From: Atopobium deltae
GTDB taxonomy: Bacteria > Actinomycetota > Coriobacteriia > Coriobacteriales > Atopobiaceae
Direction: 5' to 3'
DNA length: 64,000 bases
NCBI RefSeq assembly: GCF_001552785.1
Contig: NZ_KQ959487.1
Location: 122,475-186,474 of the forward strand
Position 1 is the first letter of the stretch. Every line of letters begins with the position of its first letter. A model generated the notes under the pieces. That model saw only the letters and a list, made by a program, of their open reading frames with translations, searched no databases and had not been told where the DNA came from. Of the stretch, positions 10,201 through 17,583 are shown piece after piece. The position numbers and the translations under genes were made by a program.

Positions 10201-11018
10201 TAGACGATTTGTATGCTTGTCTTGCTATTGGCCTCGGTTAACGAAGCACCGCTACCTGCGCTATCGATGTGTAGGGTAGTGGTCGTGTTACCCTTAGAAA
10301 CAACTTCCGTGGGCTGCGCTGTGTAAAGGCTGTAGCGCAGCTCATCACACGGGTTGATCGCAAAGTCTTGCGTGTAGGCCGCGACCTCTGGCTTGGTGTC
10401 AAGTGCGAGCTTAATGGCGCCATTTATAACTTGCTTTGCGTCTTCGTTCACGTAGGCGTCATCAACGCGAAAATGAATTTCGGAGCGCGTATCAACGCGA
10501 GTAAGGCCATTTTTGGTCCGATAAATCAGTGAGCCATTACGCGCTCGCTCGCTGCCCGCGTTGGGATAGCCATAGGGCGACGTGCCCGTGCCCGTAGGCA
10601 TGTGTACAAGTTGTTCAAAACTGGTGTTATCAATGGCGCCTTCGGTAAAGGTGGCGCCAGGAAGACCTGTTACATAAATGCCATTACCAAGCCAGACCTG
10701 CAAATATGTTGCTTTAAACTGCAGGGCCGAGGGGACTTTGTAGCCAACATTCAGAGCATAGGTAATGCCTTTTCTGAGCTTTGGTGTTTCGCCGGCAAGA
10801 AGATCGGCGATTTTCTCGTGCGTCTCGGCATCCTCGATCGTTATCGAGTCAAACTCAAGCCCGGATACCCTCCCCCTCGAGCTTCTCATGTGTGCGCCTG
10901 GCACATGGGGGCTTGCTCCGTAACTCACGCGCATGCTCATAAGCAAAACACCCAGGCACAAAGCAAAAATGCATGTCAATAAAAGCACACTATTCTTGCG
11001 CAGTTGCTGCATAGTCAT
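7242..11018 (-). CDS. giant LPXTG-type adhesin with Cna_B domains (LPRTS variant)
   Basis: 1258 residues. The start at 11018 (MTMQQLRKNS) is chosen because GGAGG (11028-11032) lies 9 bases upstream. An upstream ATG at 11039 would overlap that site. A signal peptide (to about residue 35) is followed by about 900 residues of beta-rich repeats resembling the actinobacterial DUF11/isopeptide type. Two Cna_B-like modules come next (VVLTKVWNDNNNEEQLRPNT and KVTKTWHNHAGEKIAG, each ending near YTLTEG or YSVKEVGED). The tail has a Pro stalk, LPRTSD at about 1219, a membrane span and SKKKFEPV. The sorting motif has Ser in place of Gly, which class A sortases tolerate poorly. It stands just upstream of the other giant surface gene on the same strand. 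Confidence 0.85.
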   Translation of the reverse strand: MTMQQLRKNSVLLLTCIFALCLGVLLMSMRVSYGASPHVPGAHMRSSRGRVSGLEFDSITIEDAETHEKIADLLAGETPKLRKGITYALNVGYKVPSALQFKATYLQVWLGNGIYVTGLPGATFTEGAIDNTSFEQLVHMPTGTGTSPYGYPNAGSERARNGSLIYRTKNGLTRVDTRSEIHFRVDDAYVNEDAKQVINGAIKLALDTKPEVAAYTQDFAINPCDELRYSLYTAQPTEVVSKGNTTTTLHIDSAGSGASLTEANSKTSIQIVYPKDLELVGLEETALYKKNGTVVKTEIEGDNKVSTVEWNELGSYSGGCAFKPHIKVPADSPRENGSSFFVALKNFKKTIWNDTPNADRTSGKQIATVKVTIIDGKTPEKIRAHTLVDTAMNWSLKKYDTYNVRLGAYLIKNELSVPTKPKTLEMQIDQTNTAIIRGVTIPYEKSMQYGPIHWSSASGKSGTADPSILKKSSKVSALITNTALGLNINDSITSIKVDLGPLPAKYDGIAPQADLLETYDANNKYIYDEFYGWSYISNGVYGCWKKGTEAPVKTTIKFYTTGTTPTAEDTVVTTAKSKAPAIRNGVGSIDKQQINGGSSFKITGRINDENWDWNPLQEPVLYLFMPEGFSYSDLKVTNATLGKPTLVGEFTCKDNTNIKVWRYDLNVGEQTRGQYQPDFSAKSMELSMTVNTNKLAKKGIYHINDFVGFTTKDFKAVDATIKKEKWDGPYWKTSKDYADLFGDKVNAGKPMVSLAEGKGITINQAAEITAMSTFSVTDGFTKATKTLSYDPNNKQATTAVMQKGDTATVRMTVRNNAKVAANVTKLFIPLLNSAKNFGPSFSPENAQDLLFEVVKATPSANFEVKYIKLNDGVSYDTNHAPKPNEYQEVSDIKQADMIMCVAARALAMDEGGYVDISYRVAGDVDSSYNNKRRVFSTVLFYDIEGNQKQLTLQTNAMTVASSDVVLTKVWNDNNNEEQLRPNTAAFVQKLTLSADKAIDPTLFVPQVTDLQNGTYKVIYKGLPKYAGTPDQLITYTLTEGAIDKYTADKTSFSGTTKADVIAGTITNTHAKPTPPPAPWTPLEPPFRSVKVTKTWHNHAGEKIAGPVASVDVELYKNGVATGTRLTLNAANNWAGEFKSLPVYESAQNPTSFEYSVKEVGEDKAQVTLAGTVFEVSYTGDMATGFIITNKEKPKSPVLPTPPAPTLPPTPASVKKEKVLPRTSDATISFAAALPGLVGFVLAGSGWKWYLSKKKFEPV

Positions 11019-11039
11019 AGTAGTGGTCCTCCATTGCAT

Positions 11040-11494
11040 CGTCTGCCTTATTGGTAGCTGATACGAAGCGTATGCGACTTCTTGACGTTCTGTTTTTGTT
11101 TCTCGTACTTCTCGTGCTTCTTACTTGCTGTAGCTAGTGCTCCACCGCCTTGTCTTCAAGGCTGCTCATATCGATTTTATACATTATAAAGCCAAATTTT
11201 AGAAACGTATATCTTATCGCTAAAAAATTGTAATCGTCGTCCTATTTTTGGGTGAGCGGCAAGCCTAGAAAACCGTAGTGGATGCGGACAGAAATGTAAC
11301 CCTCTCTGCACTCCAAAAACACGCCAAAAACGCTTACTAGGGGCGTTTACCAAAAAGCAAATATCATCTGCCTCATAATTGATTGCAAATGCAAGCAATT
11401 CTCCCTCAAGCGCAATACAAATTCTTTGCAGCCAAATTATCCTGCACAAGGGACTATCTTTTGATCTTCGCTTACCAACTCAAGCCCCCCCTTG
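11040..11494. other. intergenic region upstream of the giant adhesin
   Basis: AT-rich, no convincing gene on either strand. It probably holds the promoter of the minus-strand adhesin pair, but no clear -35/-10 pair stands out. Confidence 0.3.
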
Positions 11495-11606
11495 TTTAGG
11501 AAATTTATCAAAAGAGCAGCTTGATACTGAGCTTAAAAAAGGATTTGACTCATTGGAGGCGGGAAAAGCTTACAGCGTTGGTGATGTCGATACTTACTTT
11601 GCATGA
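11495..11606 (+). pseudogene. RelB/ParD-like antitoxin C-terminal fragment
   Basis: The reading LSKEQLDTELKKGFDSLEAG followed by KAYSVGDVDTYFA resembles the C-terminal half of RelB-family antitoxins, which commonly read LDAEL.KG...EAG..YS..EVD. There is no RHH N-terminal half and no toxin gene beside it; the upstream part is interrupted around a run of seven Cs. Read as a decayed toxin-antitoxin remnant. Confidence 0.35.
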
Positions 11607-11699
11607 TAGTTCTAAATGCACGTGTAAAACACTGAAAAAGAAGTGTCTGTGTGCTTGTGTAAGCTACCCATAAGTTGACCTATCGCGAAAGGAGTCCTT

Positions 11700-12398
11700 A
11701 TGGCTTCTGATACAAACGCTACGCATGACGATAAGAGCACCAATACGCATGACAATACGCAGGGCGCCGACAGCAAATCCACCGAAGAGTTGCATGGGCT
11801 TCCCCATCCCCAGGATTACACAGGGCCTTACTTTAGTGTGCTTGAGTACGCAGCAGAAGAGTATGCCGATGGCAAAACGCTTGACGATAAGATCAGACTT
11901 CGTGGGGCAAAATATTTTGCCCAGCACGTTTCGCCCGAAGACTTTGACGAGAATGAAAATGAAAGCAATGGATCTGGTGGTTCGCAGATACAGAAAATTG
12001 GTTTTGCAGAACTGTGGGCTGATTCTACCTGGGAAAAGAACAGCCATGTGCTAGCACGTAACGTCAAGTTAGAACAGCTTGCAAATTCCGTCAAACAGAG
12101 TGATTGCCTTTGGGTGATACCTTCTGTAGACGAAAAAGGTTGGCTTGAGTATTCTTTTTACACCAACGCCGAAGAAGAACTTCCATATTGCCCGTATCAT
12201 GATTTTGATGATGACTTCTTTCGAGATGCCTTTAGTACCCTTAAACCTCAGGAGGCTATCGTCTGCATCGTGCAAAATCTGAACTGCTTTGGCGGAGATG
12301 GTGTTGAGGCCGATCCCGATTTTTGTTGGCGAGTGTACGACTGCAAAGTTACCGTATATAAAATCGCTATTCCTACTTCGAAAGATGTCTTATACTGA
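11700..12398 (+). CDS. hypothetical acidic protein, 232 aa
   Basis: The start ATG at 11700 follows AAAGGAG. The N-terminal 25 residues are a polar Thr/Asp/His-rich tail, followed by a compact domain containing FSVLEYAAEEYADGKTLDD, then DDFFRDAFSTLKPQEAIVCI and VYDCKVTVYKIA. It has no signal peptide or membrane segment, so it should be cytoplasmic. I do not recognise the family. The size, acidity and pairing with the next gene recall small solitary immunity-type or regulatory proteins, which is only inference. The gap to the next plus-strand gene is 81 bases, so the two may be co-transcribed. Confidence 0.6.
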   Translation: MASDTNATHDDKSTNTHDNTQGADSKSTEELHGLPHPQDYTGPYFSVLEYAAEEYADGKTLDDKIRLRGAKYFAQHVSPEDFDENENESNGSGGSQIQKIGFAELWADSTWEKNSHVLARNVKLEQLANSVKQSDCLWVIPSVDEKGWLEYSFYTNAEEELPYCPYHDFDDDFFRDAFSTLKPQEAIVCIVQNLNCFGGDGVEADPDFCWRVYDCKVTVYKIAIPTSKDVLY

Positions 12399-12479
12399 GT
12401 ATACATTGCGCATGTCAAGCTGCATGTATTCGTATGTGACAGCTATACACGTTAACCCCCACGTCTAAGAAGGTCGGCC

Positions 12480-13229
12480 ATGAGCGCCACAGATACCGAC
12501 GCGAGCACCAACCGCGACAGCAGTCCGAATGCCAACCACGGCAACAGCCCCGCGAGCTCGCGGTCTTCTCGGCAGCTGCAGGAATTTTCGTTTAGGGATA
12601 TCGTGCACAACCTTTTTGTTATCGCATGGCCGCTGAATAAGATTGCGAATCAGGCTGAGCTTTCTCTGCCTGATGATGCGGATGCGACGCTCGCCTATGG
12701 CTTTATTCATCCGAAGCTGGGCTTGAGTTTTGCGGCGTTTGCCCCCGCACGCACAAGTGACCTGGGCATTTATGATGAGCTGCCACTCAATAAGACCACG
12801 CATCAGCTCATGATGGTTCCTGCCGAGGGGCTGCATCCGCAGACTGCCGTGTTTGACCTCAGCCATCGTCCAGATCTGTATGGTGCCTATGCCGACCACA
12901 TGACGCTCGTCGACAAGCTTGCGCAAAACGATCCAGACCAACACGCCACACGCGCCGACCCGTGGATTGATTATTTGCGCAATCGCAATCACCCTGACAT
13001 CGTTCGCGTCTTGCTTGTCGATAAGACCAAGCAGCTCTCACCTGAGTTTGTGCTCTTCGAGCTGTTGGGTTACGTCGATAAGGACAATTTCTACGGGCGG
13101 CTACTCAATGAGCCGACTGGCGAGTTTGGCGTGCATGAAGGCGAACTTATGGTGGTTGTTCGTCAAGAAGAGGAAATCGGCATTCTGCTTTTGACGCAGC
13201 AAGACCTGACGCTGGAAACGAACGATTGA
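12480..13229 (+). CDS. hypothetical protein with DUF2314/DUF2185-like C-terminus
   Basis: 249 residues, ATG at 12480 behind AAGAAGG. The first 30 residues are Ser/Asn/Asp-rich and low complexity. The core has no membrane segment. Near the end, FYGRLLNEPTGEFGVHEGEL followed by MVVV matches the pattern of the DUF2314/DUF2185 group (G.L.NEP......G..V.V), whose role is unknown but which is frequent among immunity-like proteins. It follows another small acidic hypothetical gene on the same strand. Function is not assigned. Confidence 0.6.
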   Translation: MSATDTDASTNRDSSPNANHGNSPASSRSSRQLQEFSFRDIVHNLFVIAWPLNKIANQAELSLPDDADATLAYGFIHPKLGLSFAAFAPARTSDLGIYDELPLNKTTHQLMMVPAEGLHPQTAVFDLSHRPDLYGAYADHMTLVDKLAQNDPDQHATRADPWIDYLRNRNHPDIVRVLLVDKTKQLSPEFVLFELLGYVDKDNFYGRLLNEPTGEFGVHEGELMVVVRQEEEIGILLLTQQDLTLETND

Positions 13230-13291
13230 CGCTGCCGCGCACATAGTGAATAAGGGGCGTTGCCCGTGCATATGATTTATGGGCGCAGAAT

Positions 13292-13510
13292 TTGAATGCA
13301 AGGTTTGATACTGGAGGAGTCATCTGTGCTTATGAACTCTTGACGGACGACTATAACGTAACAAAGAAATGTCTCTTAGAAGAATGCACTGAAGATGAAT
13401 ACTACATGCATCAGAATCTTGATATGGCTGTTCAAGCTTATTTAACGACTAATACATTGCATTCCTCTAGCAAAGAGAGTCAAAGCAACTGTACATTCAA
13501 ACCTTTTTAA
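13292..13510 (+). CDS. doubtful small ORF, 72 aa
   Basis: The frame has protein-like composition (YELLTDDYNVTKKCLLEECT) but no binding site before its ATG. A good GGAGGAG at 13314-13320 is not placed for any start in this frame. It may be a fragment of a decayed gene between 13230 and 13510. Confidence 0.25.
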   Translation: MNARFDTGGVICAYELLTDDYNVTKKCLLEECTEDEYYMHQNLDMAVQAYLTTNTLHSSSKESQSNCTFKPF

Positions 13511-13526
13511 CTCTAAAGTATTACTT

Positions 13527-13570
13527 ACCATTGAGTGATTTTGCAACGTGTTGCAAAATCACTCAATGGT
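13527..13570. repeat. perfect 21-bp inverted repeat with 2-base centre
   Basis: Arms 13527-13547 and 13550-13570 are exact reverse complements, separated by GT. There is no T tract on either side, so it is not a standard terminator. It sits between a doubtful plus-strand ORF and the 3' end of the ABC transporter operon. Confidence 0.85.
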
Positions 13571-13677
13571 TTAAGAGGTACTGTGCGAAGCGAGAAGATG
13601 AAACTCGATGGTGGCTTGGATTCAGACAGAATCTATCAGGCTACCGAACAGCGTGCCAACGTGAGCTGCGCGAGACG

Positions 13678-15513
13678 CTACCCCGTCACTTTCCAGTGCA
13701 TCGTTGCTTGCGAGGCTTCGATAAACGCTTTGAAGGGACCTTCTTGTTGAGCAAGATCCGCAGGTTTTCCTTCTTGCGCAATGTATGAACCCGCCAGTGA
13801 CGGCTTTAAGACGTACAGATAGTCCGCGTTCTTAATGGTCGACAAGCGGTGTGCCACCACCACGACGGTCTTATCTGCAGACAGTTTTTGGATAACGCTC
13901 GTAATAGCCGCCTCGTTTTCGCCATCGAGGGCTGAGGTTATCTCGTCCAGCAGCAGAATGGGCGCGTCCTTCAAAAATGCGCGCGCAATGGCCACGCGTT
14001 GGCGCTCTCCGCCAGACAGGCTTTGCCCTGCAGGGCCGACGTTGGTGTCCCACCCTTGCGGAAGCGCCGCGACAAACTGCGTCAAATTCGCATCGTCGAT
14101 AGCCTTTTGTATTTGGGTGTCGGTGGCGTCGGGTCGCGCGATACGAATGTTTTCCTTAATGCTCATGTTAAACAGGTACACGTCCTGAAATACCATGGAG
14201 CTGAGCTGCATGAGCTGTGTAGACGAAAGCGTGCGGATGTCTTTGCCCGCAATCGTGATGCTCCCCTGCGTCGTTTCCCAGAAACGCGCAATGAGGCGCA
14301 AAATCGTTGTTTTACCAGCGCCAGAAGGACCCACGATCGCCGTAATGGTATTGCGGTGCATGCGCATGCTCACCTTGTTGAGCACGTTTTTATTGCTGCC
14401 GTACGAGAAGATCACGTCGTTGAACGCGATTTCGGTGTTAGCGAGGTCGATGGCGGGCTCGCTGGGAGCGACGTCGGTACCGTCGGGCTTCTCGCCAGCG
14501 GACGCAGTACCGTCGGAGCCATCGAAGCCGTCAGCGGCAATGCCGTCAGCACCCAGCTGCAGCGCATCGTCGAGCGTCTTGGTTTGCAAAATGGCATCCA
14601 CATTGGTGAGCGCCACAATAGCATTGTTCAGCTCGGAAGCCACAATAGCTGCCTGCATGAGCGGGGCCGTCATGCGCGCCACGAGGGTGACCACCAAAAT
14701 GTAGTCGAGCGGATCCAGCGTCAGATCCAACACAAAGTTGAGACCCAGCAGGATGATAAGGGCAAAACAGAGCGTTGTAATAAAGAAAAATGACTGCGCG
14801 GGGCGGCCTTTTATGGCAAGACCGCGCAACACGGCATCGGAATCATCACGCAAGGCTTCACCGACAGGTTCCCACAGCTTGTCGTGCTTCGTAGCACGCA
14901 AAATGGGTTGCAAATATGCAAACTCCAACACACGTGCGGAAACCTGCTGTGCACTTTGGCTTTCGAGTTCGTTGGCCTGCGTGATTGTTTTTCTCATCCG
15001 TTTCCACATGAAAATCAGCGGGAGTATGGCAGCTGCCATCAGCAGGCTAAGACGCACGTCAATAATGATGCAGGCCACAAGAAGCACCAACGGGATGATA
15101 AAGGCGTTGCACAGCAAAGGAATAACAATGCTCGTGAGGTGCGATAAGGTGTTTACCTGCTTAGACAGCGCATTAACCACGGAGGCTTTATTCTTTTGAT
15201 CAAACCAGCCTAAGGGAAGCGCCAACACGTGAGCAGCTACGCGGTCCATCATGGAAGCGCAGACCTCAAAGACGCTGACACGGTAGGACGAGAACATGGC
15301 AATCGTGTCGACAAGAATTGTTGCTGCAGCGCAAGCGCATGTTGCAACAAGCCATGATATAAACTGTGGACCCATCCCGCGATAAAAGAGCTCGCGGAGC
15401 AGCGGAATCATAAGCGCTAGGGTAATGCCTTGTAAGAACGCCGAGAGTATAAAGAGCGCTGTACTAAAGCGCAATGCTTTTTCGTTAACGGTCCGTGTCA
15501 GAAGTTTCCACAT
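13678..15513 (-). CDS. ABC half-transporter, exporter fold (YbtQ/IrtB-like partner)
   Basis: 611 residues, last gene of a four-gene minus-strand operon. Its ATG at 15513 is one base from the stop of the preceding gene and has AGGAGG. Six membrane helices (about 15-310) precede a nucleotide-binding domain with Walker A GPSGAGKTT (about 394), signature LSGGERQR (about 499) and Walker B ILLLDEITSALD. Between them is an insertion of about 40 residues rich in Asp, Gly and Ala (DGFDGSDGTASAGEKPDGTD). Exporter-fold pairs of this kind (YbtPQ, IrtAB) import ferric siderophores in other bacteria. The linkage to an ECF module here suggests the same, but drug or peptide export cannot be excluded. Confidence 0.75.
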   Translation of the reverse strand: MWKLLTRTVNEKALRFSTALFILSAFLQGITLALMIPLLRELFYRGMGPQFISWLVATCACAAATILVDTIAMFSSYRVSVFEVCASMMDRVAAHVLALPLGWFDQKNKASVVNALSKQVNTLSHLTSIVIPLLCNAFIIPLVLLVACIIIDVRLSLLMAAAILPLIFMWKRMRKTITQANELESQSAQQVSARVLEFAYLQPILRATKHDKLWEPVGEALRDDSDAVLRGLAIKGRPAQSFFFITTLCFALIILLGLNFVLDLTLDPLDYILVVTLVARMTAPLMQAAIVASELNNAIVALTNVDAILQTKTLDDALQLGADGIAADGFDGSDGTASAGEKPDGTDVAPSEPAIDLANTEIAFNDVIFSYGSNKNVLNKVSMRMHRNTITAIVGPSGAGKTTILRLIARFWETTQGSITIAGKDIRTLSSTQLMQLSSMVFQDVYLFNMSIKENIRIARPDATDTQIQKAIDDANLTQFVAALPQGWDTNVGPAGQSLSGGERQRVAIARAFLKDAPILLLDEITSALDGENEAAITSVIQKLSADKTVVVVAHRLSTIKNADYLYVLKPSLAGSYIAQEGKPADLAQQEGPFKAFIEASQATMHWKVTG

Positions 15514-15514
15514 C

Positions 15515-17527
15515 TTATGCCTCCTGTTCGTCGGCGGTGGTGGGGGCGGTAGCGGTAGCGGTGTCGACCGTGGTGGCGGATGCGTCTCCCACGGCGTCGC
15601 TCACGTCGTTCACAAATTCAAGCTGTTGCACCTGCCACATATCGGCATACAAGCCCTTTTGTGCAAGGAGCTGCTCGTGGGTGCCCTTCTCGACAACGCG
15701 ACCATCCTCAATGCACAAAATTTGATCCACGTCGCGAATGGAACTCAAGCGGTGCGCGATCATGATGACGGTCTTATCGCGAGCCAACTCAATCAGAGCC
15801 TTGTGCATCGCCTGCTCCTGCTCGGGGTCAATTTGCGCGGTTGCCTCGTCAAAAATCACAACGGGCGTGTTAAGCAAATACATGCGCGCAAGCGAAATGC
15901 GCTGGACCTCGCCGCCCGACAAAAAGCCGTCCTTCTCGCCCAGGCGCGTGTCATAACCCTGCGGCAGCGACAAAATCTTCTCGTGAATCTGTGCCGCCTT
16001 GGCCGCCTGCACCACCTCGTCGAGCGTGGCTTCAGGCTTACCGATCACGATGTTATTAAAGACCGTATCATTGCTGAGAATAGCGTCCTGCAGCACGATC
16101 GACACGTTGGAATACAGCGCCTTGAAGCTCAAATCACGCAGCTCAACGCCACCAAGCTTGATGCTTCCGCCATCGGGATCGTAGAAGCGCACTATGAGCT
16201 TTGCCAGCGTTGACTTCCCTGAACCAGACGGACCCACCACGGCGGTAACCGTTCCGGGCTCCACGCGCAGACTGACATGCTGAATGATGGGCTTATCTTT
16301 TTCGTAGCTAAACGAGACGTCAGTGAGCTCCAACGCGGGGTTTTTCTCGGCAAGCTCTTGGGTTCCCTGCGGCATGCGCGGCTTCGAAAGGAGCTGCAAA
16401 TTGGATTGCGCCGCAAATGTAGACTGATAAATGTGCTGGCTTAAGCCCATCAGGGTGAGAAGACCCTCGGGAATGCCTGGGGCAATGAGCAAGAAGGGGA
16501 TGCTCGCCGAAAACGAGATCCACGAGTTGGCAAGAAACACGACCACCAGCAGCACGACCGTCAAAAAAACGATAGAGGGCTTGAGCAGGGCACCTGTAAA
16601 ACTAATAGCCTTACCTGATTCGGAAACCCAGGCATACGACAGCGCCGAAAACGCCTTGCGCTTCTCGTAAAAATCGGTTTTGGTGGCGTCGGCCATCTGG
16701 AAGTTTTTGATTTCTTTGATGCCATCGAGCATATCGACCGTCGTGGCAGAAACTTGTGTCTGCGCTTCGCCGAACTTTGCGGTAAGCTCGGCCATGTTTC
16801 TCATAAAGAAGAAGGAAATGCTGCCGACCACGATTACCCAAAATGCTACGAGCGAAAGACTTAGACGCCAGTCGACAAATACAAGCAGGAAAAATCCCGC
16901 AAGCAGGGTGACTACGGCATTGGTGACGTCGCCTGGCACGTGCGCAATAAGGGTGTGCACAGCAGTGGTATCGTCGCAGATAATTTGACGAATCGTACCG
17001 CGGGGCGTGCCGAGCACGTCGGCAAGGGGTAGATGCGCAAAAGCGTCGACAATCTGCTTGCGCAAATCGTATCGAAAGTGTGCTTCGGCTAAGTGGGACA
17101 CACCCAGACCGCCCATGTAGAGGATTTGGCTTGCCACCAAACTTATCAGCGCGATGATGCCCCAAAGGTAGGGGTCGCTGATGCCAAACAGCGATTGCTG
17201 CTGCTCGCGCAAAATGAGCACCGCAATTTGCTGCAGCGCCACGAAGGGCACCAAGCGCACGATGGCCGAGATCGCCGTGAGGCAGCCCGACGCAATCATG
17301 GGGCCTGTGGCGGGTTTGAGCAGATCGCCCAAGGTCGCGGGTGCTGATGAGGTTGCGGCTGACACTGCGGGCGTTGGTGCGGTCGCAGCGGGTGGGGTGG
17401 ACGCAGCGGCTGATGCGGTCGCGGACGCAGAACCAGACGCGACTGATGCTGCGTTGGGTGCGGACGTTGCCGCGGGTTCGCTGGTCTTCTCGCCAGGGAA
17501 CGTATCGTCAAGTTTCTCGTTCGTCAT
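15515..17527 (-). CDS. ABC half-transporter, exporter fold (YbtP/IrtA-like partner)
   Basis: 670 residues. It begins with about 60 residues of Ala/Ser/Thr/Pro low complexity, unusual for this family, before the first membrane helix (GDLLKPATGPMIASGCL). Six helices are followed by Walker A GPSGSGKST (about 437), signature LSGGEVQR and Walker B VVIFDEATAQID. It should form a heterodimer with the adjacent half-transporter, whose gene follows after one base. Its own start lies about 56 bases downstream of the ECF ATPase gene. Together with the ECF genes it resembles loci that import metal-siderophore complexes. Confidence 0.75.
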   Translation of the reverse strand: MTNEKLDDTFPGEKTSEPAATSAPNAASVASGSASATASAAASTPPAATAPTPAVSAATSSAPATLGDLLKPATGPMIASGCLTAISAIVRLVPFVALQQIAVLILREQQQSLFGISDPYLWGIIALISLVASQILYMGGLGVSHLAEAHFRYDLRKQIVDAFAHLPLADVLGTPRGTIRQIICDDTTAVHTLIAHVPGDVTNAVVTLLAGFFLLVFVDWRLSLSLVAFWVIVVGSISFFFMRNMAELTAKFGEAQTQVSATTVDMLDGIKEIKNFQMADATKTDFYEKRKAFSALSYAWVSESGKAISFTGALLKPSIVFLTVVLLVVVFLANSWISFSASIPFLLIAPGIPEGLLTLMGLSQHIYQSTFAAQSNLQLLSKPRMPQGTQELAEKNPALELTDVSFSYEKDKPIIQHVSLRVEPGTVTAVVGPSGSGKSTLAKLIVRFYDPDGGSIKLGGVELRDLSFKALYSNVSIVLQDAILSNDTVFNNIVIGKPEATLDEVVQAAKAAQIHEKILSLPQGYDTRLGEKDGFLSGGEVQRISLARMYLLNTPVVIFDEATAQIDPEQEQAMHKALIELARDKTVIMIAHRLSSIRDVDQILCIEDGRVVEKGTHEQLLAQKGLYADMWQVQQLEFVNDVSDAVGDASATTVDTATATAPTTADEQEA

Positions 17528-17583
17528 ACGAGCATCACTACCTTACAAACTACCATATAAAGCTAGCCTAAAAAGGACGAGCA

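Noticed and set aside
11495..11606. Functional toxin-antitoxin pair
   Set aside because: Only the tail of an antitoxin is present and no toxin-like ORF follows.
13527..13570. Perfect dyad as a terminator for the ABC operon
   Set aside because: No T tract on either strand next to the stem and more than 100 bases from the operon's stop codon.
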